DNA of 64,000 nucleotides from Lentinus brumalis. Lineage: Eukaryota; Basidiomycota; Agaricomycetes; Polyporales; Polyporaceae. The stretch lies in the NCBI GenBank assembly GCA_001792895.1, contig MARA01000058.1:62001-126000 (forward strand), read 5' to 3'. The notes beneath the pieces were generated by a model that was given only the letters and a program-made list of their open reading frames with translations, was not told the origin of the DNA and did not search any database. Both the position numbers and the translations under genes were made by a program. Below, one piece after another: positions 1-11,084 of the stretch (within the stretch, counting starts at the first letter, position 1; every line of letters starts with the position of its first letter).

Positions 1-753
1 GCATACTCAGGTCGACTCCTGGGTGCATTCCGTTATTCTCAATGTCATGCAGTACCTGACTCGGAGACCTCAAGGTCATGATGTCATAATATCAAGCAGC
101 CGCGACAAATGTACGGCAAAGGCGAGTTGCGAGATGTGCTCGTCGTTATCAACGATGAGCAGACCAAGCACCTTCGATCGCTATGCAAACATCCGCATAG
201 ACGAATGACTCACTTGTGCAGCGGGCTTGTTCCTCCAAGAGGTGGGAGTCCAAGCGTCGCTGGCAGACATGGTGGTGCAAATGTTTTGTTCTGTATTCAT
301 GGGAGAGCTCTGATTAATTCCTATGTAGTAAGCAGGTTGGGCTGAACTCACCGAGTGGGTTATGAGGGAGGTGTACAGTGGAAAGTCTTGCTTGCTCGAT
401 CATCTTATGTAGCATACGACCGATCCAATCTCCGGGAAAAAGTCGATCTAATCTAATCGCAGAACGCCCAGCGCCTCGCCAGACCGCGGCCAACCCGGGT
501 TGCCTCCGTTCTCCGAGTACTCGCCGACTTCAACATCTCATCTCATTTGCTACTTCCATCTGCGGGGCAAACATCTTCGGACCAGTGTGCGGCAACGAAT
601 GTAGTCGTGCTGACATTAAGTTTGAGCGACTGTAAGGCACGAATCCGCCATTCGAACCATTGCTTCGCAAGGCCAGGCTTGTGGCCATGGATAACACGAA
701 ATCTCAGTCTCCTACTAACACACTATAACTCGAGACGATGTATGTATCGGAGA
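1..753. other. no supported gene
   Basis: I see no coding signal with introns or a recognisable domain here. Short open frames on both strands lack family resemblance. The right edge is the 3' flank of the first F-box gene. Confidence 0.6.
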
Positions 754-1765
754 CTATGATACATCGACACGTTTCACATCAGCTTTTGGCACCCCCGATG
801 GTCCGCCGTGGACGCCTTGAATCCAGTCCTCCCAGAAAGTGCGTCCCCAGATACCTCCATCCAACAACACGCCGCTGATGTCCTTCGGAATCTTGCTCAG
901 TCGCTTCCTGAGCATTAGAATCATCGCATCGTAGTCTGCTCGAGCATGTCCGCACCGTGTCGGGGGCGGACGTTGGTGCGGCTGGATGACCACCTGCCGG
1001 ACACTAGGGTATGGCCTCTTCTCGCGCGACTGCCCTGCAGCAGGTGTGTGGCGTCAGCAAGAGTGTCTTGAGCAGGAGACCAATCTTACAGCTCATCTTG
1101 ATTACCCATCGGGTAGGCATGTCTGCGCTTCGCAGGCCGGAGAGGCGAACGTGCGAGACGCTCGGCGCCGCCTCAGCCCATCTCCCAAGGACCTCCTCGA
1201 CGGGATATCGACTGCGGACGAACACTACATGCAGCTCTCGGAGGACAGGGAAGTGGCAGGGCGGTCGGGGATACGGCGGCCGCCCCGATGGAGGGTATAG
1301 CTCGAAGCTGTCCCGTCGACTGAAGGTGAGTGCCTCCAGCTTCGGGAACTCGCACCGGCTCTCCGCGAGGAGATCCTCCCAGCGTACCTCGCCGGTGTAC
1401 AGCAGCGTTACGAGCGTCGGTCCGACGAGTCGGAGGACCTCACAGAGGGTCTGTTGTGCGGTCGCTCCGTGCGCTGCGTCGTCGACTCCGTTGGCGTCGG
1501 TGGCATCTGGGCGGAGGAATAGATGCCGGACTGTTGGACTGCATCGGAGTCCCTGTCTTTCGCAGACCGCCCGGTCGCCCTGGTAGCATCGGAGGAAACA
1601 TTCGATCCGCCCGAGGCCGACGAGGGCGATCGAGTGGTAGTGAACAGGGCGCGCGGCGGCTTGGAAGGCCTTGGAGACGAGTGATAGGGAGCGGCCTGTG
1701 AGGCCGCCATCGCAGCATGAGAGGGCAAATATATGGCGGAGAGTCTCGACATGTATGCTTTCCAT
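754..1765 (-). CDS. F-box protein, tandem paralogue A
   Basis: Probable substrate-recruiting subunit of an SCF ubiquitin ligase. Two exons, 1765-1090 and 1034-754, with a 55-nt GT-AG intron (GTAAGA...CTGCAG), give 318 codons. The start MESIHVETLRHIF opens directly on an F-box-like helix (LRHIFALSCCDGG...LSLVSKAF). An upstream in-frame ATG at 1930 is possible, but this start matches the neighbour's MDLLPLEILHHIF. After the F-box comes a leucine-rich-type region (PKLEALTF, PVLRELHV, VSHVRLSGL) and then a conserved REKRPYPS block just after the intron. The intron position and overall length match the adjacent paralogue, so the two look like a tandem duplication. The target protein cannot be inferred. 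Confidence 0.75.
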
Positions 1766-1971
1766 GTCGGAGGAGCGAACAGCGGTCGGCCTCGAGGTAC
1801 CAGGATGGCAGGAAGTTGTGTGTGCTCGTAGTGCTCTCCTGCTTGCCTCCTCCGGCGTCGCAAGTCGTGCGAAAGAACTAAGTTCTCGCGGAGGCGATGA
1901 CATACTCCCACGTCTTGTCAAGTACGACATCAGACACGCGGGGAGGATGTGAGCCACGTTCGCATCCTGTG

Positions 1972-2993
1972 CTACTGCGTGTAAAGCCTCCCTTCTGGCC
2001 AGGCCCCATCTCCTCCCTCTGCGCCATCCCGCCACTCCCTCAGCAGCATCTGCGACCATGCTGCGGGCTCCAGCCGCACGAGGTTGAGATCTGCCGGGGC
2101 ATTCTGCTGGTATGCGTCCAGTTGCGCGATGAACTGGCCGTGAATTGCCTGCGTCATGCCGCCCCTGTTCGTCGCATGGATTGGGCGTGTGTAGGGCTGC
2201 ACGACGATATGGGCGAGGTTAGGATACGGTCTCTCGTCGCGCTTCTTCTCTGATCGCAACAACGAAGCGTCAGCGGAACGGCTGTTGGCGGCTACCAGCG
2301 AACACATCTACCTATCATCTCCTGCAGCCACTCCATTCCTCCCATGCCGCCGCGCATGTTGGAGACCCGGAGATGGGTGACGTTCGGCGCCGCATGCGCC
2401 CACCGGGCGAGGATGACGGGCACTGCGTGGTCGAGGGTGGTGATTAAGATTACATGCAGTTTGCGCAGGGAGGGCAGACCGCGCGGCAGCGGAGGGTATG
2501 TCGGGATTGGTGTGCCACCGGCGGATTGACAGTAAGGCCTAGCGAAGTTCCGGAGGAAGGTGAGTTCCTGCAGTCGCGGGAAGGCGTGATCCGCGAGCAA
2601 GACTTCGAGCTGTACATGGCAGGTGTAGGACATGGTGACGATGGTGGGCCCAACGAGCTGCAGCAGCTCGAAGAGGGAGCTCTGGAGGTTCTCGGTGACG
2701 CCGGTCCCTATCACACGCTCCATGTCGGTGGCATCCGTCGTGAGGAGGAGATGGCGGACGATGGGCGCGGATTCCTGCTCCTGGGTCTGCAGTGCGGCCC
2801 GGTCATTTTTGTAGCACCTGAGGAACGTGTCGATGTTCCTGTATCCGATGATTGCGACGGAGCTGTAGCGCACGGGTCGCGCGATGTCGTGATACGATCT
2901 GGAGACGAGGGAGAGGGAGAGACCGGTGCGACCTCCGTCCGAGCAGGCGAGGAGGAAGATGTGATGGAGTATTTCCAGAGGAAGCAAATCCAT
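1972..2993 (-). CDS. F-box protein, tandem paralogue B
   Basis: Close paralogue of the gene 207 bp downstream. Exons 2993-2312 and 2249-1972 are separated by a 62-nt intron and encode 319 codons. The N-terminus MDLLPLEILHHIFLLACSD is an F-box. Similar blocks follow in both proteins: the SLSLVS segment, a FLRCYKNDR segment, LVGPTIVTMSYT, LQELTFLR, LRKLHVIL, HLRVSNM, and EKKRDERPYPN after the intron. These suggest a short run of leucine-rich repeats. The longer frame reaching upstream starts with TTG, so the ATG at 2993 is preferred. The ligase substrate is unknown. Confidence 0.77.
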
Positions 2994-3677
2994 GCTGCGC
3001 GGGAGAGTTGGAGAGATGGTCAAGACATGTGTACTGTGCGAGCTGGCCAGTACTTATCGTATGACAATATTGGCCCTTGGCAAGCCGTGCATCCACTCGA
3101 TGTCCGCGCCAATGGCACGTCGTGCCGTAACACCACCTGGCATGCCACCCGGGTGTCCGAACTACCCACGGTCAAAGTAGTCAAAGCCACCCAACGTTAT
3201 ATTTGATCCCACATGATAGCGTCTGATTGACCCAGTCGATGTCCGCCAGTCGAGTGCCAGTGGGAGGAGGGACGGGAGTTGCCGAAAGGTCTCATCCGTA
3301 TGGTTCCGTCTCGATATGGTTCTCTTGAACTCTAACCTCTTCTACCACCGCATTCTGGCCTTTATACATTCGAGCTCTCAGTCCGGAGGGCCATGTCGGG
3401 TGTGCTGTTTACGTGAATATGCCTTCATCTTTCCGAAAGCTATGCATTGAACGGACCGCTTCAAGCCGCTGAATTTTCAGAACTCGGCGACATCAGCCAG
3501 GTGAGGCTCCTTATGAAGAAGTCTCGAAGAAGCGCATGTCATGAGCTCGTTGGAGCGTTCTCTGTTTGTACTCTGACCGGCGTATGACCCCGCACGTTCA
3601 TCGCAACGTTGGCCGGATCCATGTCCTCCGGACCGCTCAACGCCATGGATTAGTATATAGTCTCCCTGTGTTCAGCG
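2994..3677. other. intergenic, divergent promoter region
   Basis: About 680 bp between the minus-strand F-box gene and the plus-strand esterase. I see no gene. A TATATAG string lies at 3654-3660, only 18 bp before the esterase ATG, so its role as a TATA box is doubtful. Confidence 0.5.
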
Positions 3678-5226
3678 ATGCAACTCTTCGAGACAAGAAT
3701 GCTCCTCTTCTCGATCCTCTTGCTATGCGTGACAAATGTCTGGCTGGTCAACGCAGCTACATCCTCCAGCTGCGCTCCTTCCGTAGCCAACCTGCCTCAG
3801 CCGTCTGACCTCCCCATCATCAGCGCTCTCCCGGATCCCTTCACCTTCCGCCTCTCGAACCGTCGTGTCGCGTCCCGCGCAGACTGGGAATGCCGCCGCG
3901 AAGAGCTCATGGTCCTCGTCCAACAGTACCTCTACGGATTCTACCCCGACCACTCCCGCGAGCGAGTTCACGCCCGCCGTGAAGGGAACAACCTGACCAT
4001 CACTGTCTCCGTCGAGGACAAGTCGGCCACTTTCAACGCGACTGTCGTCTTCCCGCCCGAGAGCGCCACGGATCGCCGGGGAGAAGGCGTACCGGTGGTC
4101 ATCACCACTGGCCCACAGGACCTCGTCCCCGCGAACGTGACCTCGTTCTTGGAGTCTGGCGTAGCGGTCGCTCAGTTCGAGGTTAACACGGTTGCGAACG
4201 ACTCTTACACGCGTATCGGGGCCTTCTGGAATCTGTACGGTGACCGCGACATCGGTGGGCAACACTCTACCTGAGACCTCAGGCTGTTGTTTGTTCCCGT
4301 ACTCACTGACGCGGTCGCATGCCCTGCAGGTGTCATGACGGCGTGGGCGTGGGCGGAACACCGCATCTTGGACGCGATCGAGCAGGTCGTGCCGGAGATC
4401 GATACCTCGCGCGTCGGGGTGGTCGGCTGCTCGCGATACGGGAAGACCGCGCTTGCTGCAGCCATCTTCGACCAGAGAGTGAGAGTCCCGTCTGCCTGTC
4501 CCGGTACAGCGAGCTGAGCCAAAGTCCGCCCATGTAGATCAAGCTGGCGCTCCCGCTGTCGAGCGGAGCGGAGGGCATCGGCCCGTGGCGGTACTACTAT
4601 GAGAGCCAGGGCGCGGCGGAGAAGATAGAGAATATTACGACGAACTATGGCTACTGGAGCGACAAAGCACTGTGGAAGTTCGACAACGTCACGGGCAACT
4701 CGACGCGTGTGCCTTTCGATGCGCATGAGCTGGTCGGACTCGTTGCTCCTGTGCGTATTTGTTTCGCTCACGTCTGTCGTTAATGTTTCGGCTGAACTGG
4801 CCGTTTCAGCGCGCCATACTATGGGACGAAGGCCAAGAGGACTGGTGGGAAAGTATACATTTTCTTTGCATGCATGCGTGCTCGTATCTCACCTCGCGCC
4901 CGCAGACCAACCCAGAAGGATCGCTCGGCGTGGTCTTCCCCGCTGCGAAGGTCATATTCGACTGGCTCGGAGTGGGCGAGAACATCGGCATCCACGTCCG
5001 CCATCCTCCAGACGATCTCCACTGCGGCGAGTCCGCATAGTGCGTTGTCCCATCCCTCACTGGCATGTGCGATATGCTGAGCATGCGACGCTGCAGTCCG
5101 GCTATTCAGCCGTTCGTGAAGAAAGTCTTCTTCGGGACGCCGACGGCGGTCAACTTCAGCGACATCTCGCCGTACTCGCCTCACCCGGAGGCGTACCCGT
5201 GGGCAAAACACCTACCTAAATCCTGA
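3678..5226 (+). CDS. CE15 glucuronoyl methylesterase-like hydrolase, secreted
   Basis: Carbohydrate esterase family 15 members split ester bonds between lignin alcohols and 4-O-methylglucuronate on xylan. Six exons (3678-4254, 4330-4478, 4538-4750, 4810-4852, 4916-5039, 5097-5226) sum to 411 codons. The N-terminus has a hydrophobic signal peptide (MLLFSILLLCVTNVWLVNA). The nucleophile elbow is GCSRYGK (canonical GCSRNGKG). The serine-histidine pair is completed by PPDDLHC near the C-terminus. The usual IPQESGAGG segment with the catalytic Glu reads LPLSSGAEG, so the acid is displaced or replaced. N-glycosylation sequons are present (NLT, NAT, NVT). The exon 4/5 acceptor was chosen by frame; the nearer AG at 4905 would break it. 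Probably extracellular, acting on hemicellulose-lignin links. Confidence 0.82.
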
Positions 5227-5374
5227 AGCCAACTGCATGGACCTGCCAGGCTCCCGTAAGAAAAAAAACTGCACTCGCACTGACGCCAAGGGGGTTTAGT
5301 CGTGCCGTACCAGAGTGGTTTCGTATAGCAAATGAAGCGTGCAAGTGAGGATCATCAGTAACTACTGGGCGATA

Positions 5375-6522
5375 TCAGCGGCTCGGCGCCGAACGATACA
5401 CGTTCCACAACCGTTCGTTGTTATTCCACACGTGTGAGAGCAGAGCGTGCACCTCCCGCGTCACGTCCGTCCATGACCGGGACCCCTCCGAGTCCAGCTC
5501 CGGAAGCAGCTCAAGCGTCGTGATGCAGAACCTGTCTCCCGCCCACGGGCCCCTGGTGAGCTGCGCCCTGAACCCGTCCTCGCAGGCCATCCCGACGTCC
5601 GTCGAGGCGGACCAGCATATGCGCGAAAGGAGCGCGTGCGCGAGATTCACGTACTTCGGAGACGTGAGGCCGTCCTCTCGGACGTACTCGCCCTTCGAGA
5701 GGTTGCACAGTACCCGGGTGCCCTCGGGGTACGTCGCACGCCGCCCATCGCCGTACAGGGTGCGGAACATCCGCGTGTCGCCGCTGGCTGGGCCGCGGTC
5801 GGGCTCGTCCGGGACCGTCCAGTTGCATATCCGGTGGTGGTGCTGGACTGCGATATTGCTGCGGTGCATGCGCCACGCGGTGTGGAAGACGCGCTCGAAG
5901 GACGTGCGCGAGAGGCAGCTGAGAGTCTTCTCGTGCTCGTCAGCGTCTGGGCCGTCCGTGCGGGCGGATTCTGCCGCCTCGATCTCGTTGCGCTCGGCAT
6001 CTGTGAGTAGCCCGGAGGGAAGGTCGTCAAGGGTTTGTGTGTCGTCGCTGAGCGCTATGAGTCGACAGCCGACCCAGGGAGCGTAGTACGCCTTCGTGGC
6101 GCGAAGGATGTGGGATTTCCCGATCGAGAGGAAGAGCTTGCAGGTGATCGAGAGGTAGACGACCTCATGCAGCTCGTGCAGCCCGTCGAAGATGTCGTGA
6201 ATAAGCTCTGCGGGGAGCTTGGAGATAGGACCGGGCGGTGGGATGGTTCTGCCCTCTATCAGCCATTCGTCTGTTTCTCTGCAAAGGACTCTAGTCAGCA
6301 GGAGCGCGTGCATGGCAGAGTGGGCTACGTACTGTGGAAGACACGGTACGGAGAGGTGATTGATGAGCTGGTCGTGCGGGTAGAAGAACCATGCGCCGAG
6401 CTGTCCCCATATATTTGTGTTGGCTTCGCGCCGGTCGACATTGATTCTACGCGTCGCGATGAGTACAGGGGCAACGGATAGACTACTTACTCACGTACTC
6501 ACATTTGCCACAAAGGACCCAT
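5375..6522 (-). CDS. F-box protein, MG-W/VNIDRR family, member 1
   Basis: Three exons, 6522-6503, 6446-6333 and 6278-5375, give 345 codons. The 20-nt first exon encodes MGPLWQ. Exon 2 begins INVDRRE and carries WGQLGAWFFYPH. Exon 3 holds the F-box (ISKLPAELIHDIFDGLHE) followed by family blocks VLCNLSKGEYVR, ALLSRICW and RGPWAGDRFCITTLE. The same exon layout and blocks recur in four other copies in this window. The family looks like a basidiomycete-expanded F-box group. The conserved WAGDRFCITTL region is of unknown function, perhaps target binding. Likely an SCF adaptor; substrate unknown. Confidence 0.75.
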
Positions 6523-7472
6523 GGCGTCCGTCGATCAATGAGGGCGGGCAATGGAGGGGTTCAAGAGGAACAGTTCGTGTAGCTGTCTGACGGTCGACGT
6601 ACTTATGAGCGGGCTCAGCCTGAGCGCGGGAATGTAGCGCGTTTTCCTTACGGCAGACGACCGCCCCTATCTCAACGAGGCGGAACTAATTGCCAACATC
6701 GGATCCGGAAGGCTCCTGCGAGTGCGGCGAGAGCTCTAAGCGATCAGCTGCGAGCTATGGCAAACGCGAGGTAAGTATACACGTCCCCTCAAGCTTCCAA
6801 AACATACAACTGGGAGTGTACCAGGAGCTCACTTCAAGGTCCCACAGAGGCGAGGGCTGTGCCTTGGCTGTAGCCTCCGGAAACACCGGTGTTGGTTTAG
6901 TTGCTCCAAGATGTCAAAGGAGACGCCCCGTTACGTCTATAAATGCAAGGCAATCAACGTGTAAGATGCGCCAACATCACCGCCATAACTAGGACGAAGC
7001 TGAGCTGCATATAGACAGCCTCAATGCAACGACCTTCACAAGCTCGAACCCATCGTCCGATAATATCTACCAGTGACCGTCTGAACGGCCGTCTGGTCCA
7101 GATGTTCATCATTGACTTGAAGCGTCTATCAAGCTGAGCTCTGTGCTGCGCAGACATGTCGATCTTCCGCCTTCAGTACGCCAAGGCAGCGGAAGCAAAG
7201 GCGGAGGCGGCGGATATGATGGCGGTCAAGTGGAGAGGTGGCAGCATGGGCGTCTGGGCTTCCGGATGCAGACATGGCTGCGAAAGGCAATTCCCGACTC
7301 GCACCTCTCTGACCAGACTCCCATGTCGACGCGCTCCAGCTTGCTCTTTCTGCCTTCGCGATGCTCGCCCAAGACGCCTGACGGACTTCTGCCGTGGAGA
7401 AAGCGCGCAAATGGACATGACGTCACGCGGAACTCCCAGTGACGTCCCTCCCCAAGGCAGGTGGACCGACGC
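6523..7472. other. no supported gene
   Basis: About 950 bp with only short overlapping frames on both strands and no domain signal. The right end is the promoter of the next gene. Confidence 0.5.
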
Positions 7473-7480
7473 CTTATAAC
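7473..7480 (+). promoter_or_regulatory. TATA-like box
   Basis: CTTATAAC, 36-43 bp upstream of the ATG at 7516, followed by a C-rich leader ending in CACC before ATG. Confidence 0.45.
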
Positions 7481-7515
7481 CCTCCGCAGCCCCGCCATCC
7501 GCAACAACACCCACC

Positions 7516-8762
7516 ATGCTCGCAACCACCCTCCGTGCAACTCGCGCCTTCCCCGCGTCCTCGCGTCTCCTCCATGCGTCCTCCGTCGCCGCCGCACAAG
7601 CTGCTGGCAAGGATCCCCGCCTTTCCCAGGGAAGCGTCAGCCAGCCTGGCCACAACCATCCTGGCGACCCGCACGACCAGGTTGCCAGGCAAGGCCAGGA
7701 CATCGCGCAGGGTCGGAGGCAGGCAGCCTCGGGTTTCGATGCTGCGTCGCCCGAGGGCGACATGAAGACCGACCGCACCGGCCTCTCAGGCAACCAGGAA
7801 GGAGTTGGCTTCGCCGACCAGGTCGGCTCTGCAAGTCCTTCGGGCGGCAAGGGCAAGCATGGCCGCCCCTCCGCCGGTGAAGGGATGGGCGCGCAGGAGG
7901 AGATCACCCCGCCTGGGCTCGTCGCGAGCATCAAGAGCAAGCTCGGGCTGGGGACGAGCACCGACGAGGCGAAACAGAACAGAGGAGGTGGCGTCGGGGT
8001 CACCGGTACGGGTGCGCTGCCTTTCGAGAAGACTCCCGGTGAGGGCCGTCGTCCGTATCACACCTCTGCGGTTCGGTTTTCCGAGCCGACGCGCGGGCAG
8101 GCCCCCGAGGCCAGCAGGCAGCCCAAGGAGCACACACACTCCGACCAGAACTCGCACTTGAAGCACAAGTCCTCCCCAGACTCGCCTGATACTGGCAAGG
8201 GTAACGCGGCTGAGGACCCCAAGTTGCCGTCACATCAGGTACGTGTATGCGCGCATATATGAGCGCATATACGTTGCTCATGTCACCGCAGATGAGCGAC
8301 AAGTCCGGTAGCTCCCAGCAACGGCGGACCTTCACGACGTCTGCGCGGCGTCTCGATAGCAAGCATACAGCGGAATCCTACTTCAAGGACATCGACAATT
8401 CTGCTCCTTCCTCGCAGAAGACGCACCAAGTCGACAGCTCCGCCACGGGTTCGGATGTTCAACGTCCCAGCGAGCCCTTGACCGGGCAGTGGTCGCGTGC
8501 TGGCGCTCAGACCAAGGAGTACGAGACGGTACGTCGGATAGATTTTGCCTCTCCGGGAGCTTGTGACGACGTTTTCTCGCAGACCTCCAAAACAGACACA
8601 TACGATCTCAAGCCCTCTTCCGGTCCTGAGAAGGAAGAGAAGCTGGGCTACGGCAACACTAAGGGAACTAGCGCCTCACATAGCCATGACGAGTCTATCA
8701 GCAAGCCCGATGAAGGTCCCGAAGGTGATAACAAGGGCGGGCGCAAGCCTGAGGGCCGCTGA
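7516..8762 (+). CDS. putative mitochondrial low-complexity protein
   Basis: I do not recognise a characterised function. Exons 7516-8238, 8292-8528 and 8583-8762 give 379 codons. The N-terminus (MLATTLRATRAFPASSRLL) is basic, hydroxylated and free of acidic residues, as in a mitochondrial targeting peptide. The rest is hydrophilic, rich in G, S, K, D, P and Q, and probably disordered. Two internal segments, RRPYHTSAVRF and RRTFTTSARR, look like repeated presequence-type motifs. The C-terminal part is highly charged (GPEGDNKGGRKPEGR). Such proteins may be stress-induced, LEA-like or matrix proteins; this is a guess from composition. Confidence 0.7.
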
Positions 8763-8917
8763 ATGGAGCGGCGGGACGGACTATGTGCGCAAAGTGAGCA
8801 ATCTGGATTGTCATGTACCAATAGAGCGTTGCAATTCTCTCAGCACGATGTACTATAGATGAGTATTCTCAACTTGTCAAAGCTATCCACGGATGCGCAA
8901 CGACTTATCAGGCTTCG

Positions 8918-9390
8918 TCACTTTCTTCGGTCGATGTGTCCCGACTCCTCGTCATTCGTTGTGTCATCCGAGGAAGAGTCGTCACTCAAAGTGTCCTCGG
9001 TGCCAGACGTGTCGCTCTCGCTCGACGTGTCGTCCGAGTCTGACGAGCCTTCAATGGTGTGACTCTTGGTCGAGCTTCCTTCTTGCGCTGGTTCCTCGGC
9101 CTTCTCCTCTGCGGAATGCCTGACCCTGAGCGATTAAATGTGTTGCAGCAAGGCTAGCGTCTCCTCGGACACGATTTTCCCCTCCTTCCCGTTGAACACC
9201 ACCGGAAGCATGTCCAACGTCGTGATGCAGAACCGATCGCCCGCCCACGACCCCCGCATCAGTCGCTTGCGATATTCACCTTTCCGGTCTATGTTCACCC
9301 TTGGGGTTGCGAGAGGGTCAGCAAGTCAGACGCACAGGATAGCGGTGGAAGATCAAGCACGTACAGCATCCATCTTTCCTCGTTACCCAT
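8918..9390 (-). pseudogene. internally deleted F-box family copy
   Basis: A decayed member of the MG-W/VNIDRR F-box family. Exon 1 (9390-9365) is intact and encodes MGNEERWML. Its intron ends at 9300. Exon 2 starts VNIDRK and then jumps straight into GEYRKRLMRGSWAGDRFCIT, the C-terminal part of the family. The F-box, the second intron and about 200 residues are therefore missing. The frame is open to TAA at 9136-9134 after LALLQHI. Downstream, the same frame carries on through a Ser/Asp-rich tail to a TGA at 8920-8918, so one in-frame stop separates the tail. A 63-residue product is possible, but decay is more likely. Confidence 0.75.
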
Positions 9391-9667
9391 GACAGGTCGC
9401 AGTTCACGATGGTCTCAATGTGGTAGCACCACTGCGAGGACGAAGGGGGTAGACGTTCGACGTGGCATCTGCACCGTAACTACCGACCCGTGACGACTCG
9501 TCATGATCATGCGCAGAACTCGTGTTCATCCGGGGATCACATTCAAGACACCACCGGTTTACGTGCATACTGTAAGTACCCTTCGCACAACCGTCTAGAA
9601 CCTACAACAACTGATACGCACTACCAGAGTCACAACACGACTGAGTAGTGCTGCCTTCCGCCCGAAC

Positions 9668-11030
9668 CTAAGACTCTTCATTCGGACTATCCTCGTTGCT
9701 TGAACTATCCTCGTCGCTCGAAGTTTCATCGTCGCCCGAACTATCCTCGTCGCTCGAACTCTCATCGTCGCTCGAACTCTCATCGTCAGTGGACGTGTCG
9801 CTCTCGCTGGAGGAGCTCTTGGTCAGGCTGCTACCCTGTTGCACTGGTTCCTCTACCGTCTCCTCTTCTGCCAGTGGATGCTTGAGCGTCCAGATGTGTT
9901 GTAGCAAGGCCTCCGTCTCGCCGGACACGTCCTTCCCCTCCTGTCCTTTAAACACCTCCGAGAGCATATCCAACGTTGTGATGCAGAACCTGTCTCCCGC
10001 CCACGGTCCGCGCCTCAATCGCTCGCGATATTCGCCCTCGCATCGCAGGGCGAACTCAGTAGATTTGCTACACCAGCAAATCCGAGAGAGCAATGCGACG
10101 TCAAGCCCGAACACTATGTCGCTCCGGACATACTCCATCTTGGACAGGTTGCACAAGACGCTGATGGTATCCTTCTCTGCGGTAGGCCATTCGGCGCGGT
10201 ATATGTCGAGAAACCTTCTGGTGTCATCCCACAGCTCGGACACAGGGACTCTGTTCTGTTTAATGAGGTGATCGAACGTCGGATACTCGGCATTCTCGAG
10301 TCGCCAATCGAGGTGCGATGCGAGGTTCCGATCGGCCTTCAGGTCGTCCGGGTACAGTGCGTCCTTGTACAGCTGGTACAGCGACCCATGCTGATCTCCG
10401 TAACCCCACTCGGACAGAGTCGTCTCGAGTTCGTGCGTCTCCATGTCTGTGAGCATCCCGGTGGGGAGGTCACCCCACATGAGGTCATTCTTCAGGCAGA
10501 TGAGCCGTCCCTGGACCCAGTAGGCATGGTGGGCGCGGAGGGCGCGGAGGAGGTGGCGTTTGCCTACTTCCAGGACAGTGGTGCAAGTTATGGCGAAGGA
10601 GATCATGGTGATGAGTTTCAGGCTGGTCATAGAGGCGTCGAGGTGCTCGAAGATGAGGTCCAGGAGCTCGACCGACAGTTTGCTCAAGCAACCGGTCTGT
10701 ACGACAGCTTGCCGTGATGCGATCCACTGGGCTACTTTCCTGCGGCGGTGAGACGGGTCAGCTTGCAGTTGCGTGTGTGCTCCAAGGAGTCCAACTGACG
10801 AAGAATGAACGCACTCACCTGGTCATCGCCGGTAGTGTGAGACAATCTGCGGCCAGGAGGTCATCATAACCCTTGAAGAAGGCGAACTGCAGGCCGTCGC
10901 AGGACCCGTGACGTTCCTTCCGGTCGACATTCACCCTTGGGGCGCAGGAGTGTCAGCAAGACTCAGGCATATCGGACGATGGCGGTGAGAAGCATAGCAC
11001 TTACAGCATCCAAGACTCCTCGAGGCCCAT
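9668..11030 (-). CDS. F-box protein, MG-W/VNIDRR family, member 2
   Basis: Exons 11030-11005, 10935-10819 and 10739-9668 give 404 codons. Exon 1 encodes MGLEESWML. Exon 2 encodes VNVDRKE...LQFAFFKGYDDLL. Exon 3 encodes an F-box (LSKLSVELLDLIFEHLDAS) and then VLCNLSKMEYVR, ALLSRICWCS and RRGPWAGDRFCITTLDML. The C-terminus is an acidic tail of about 50 residues made almost only of S, D, E, N and T, encoded by an imperfect 21-bp-like repeat. The closest relative here is member 3, which lies upstream past a transposon. Predicted SCF adaptor; the acidic tail may serve phosphorylation or electrostatic binding (inference). Confidence 0.77.
9674..9805 (-). repeat. coding minisatellite for Ser/Asp tail
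   Basis: The plus strand shows repeated units close to CTATCCTCGTCGCTCGAA with variants. They encode SSDDE/SSDEDS runs on the minus strand at the C-terminus of F-box member 2. Unit length varies in steps of three, so the frame is kept. Confidence 0.6.
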
Positions 11031-11084
11031 GGCAGAGTCTGAGTAGCTCCCACTACACACGTCGTGGTGGTACTAGTGCAGGCC

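Noticed and set aside
1011..1586. 191-codon plus-strand frame antisense to F-box gene A
   Set aside because: Low-complexity Arg/Ser composition typical of a GC-rich shadow; the minus-strand gene has a conserved paralogue.
2994..3023. Longer N-terminus for F-box paralogue B
   Set aside because: The upstream codon is TTG, not ATG; MDLLPLEIL at 2993 matches the paralogue start.
4906..4916. Nearer acceptor for CE15 exon 5 giving TNPEGSLG
   Set aside because: It leaves the frame broken with the only GT donor available. The acceptor 10 nt downstream keeps the frame and a total length divisible by three.
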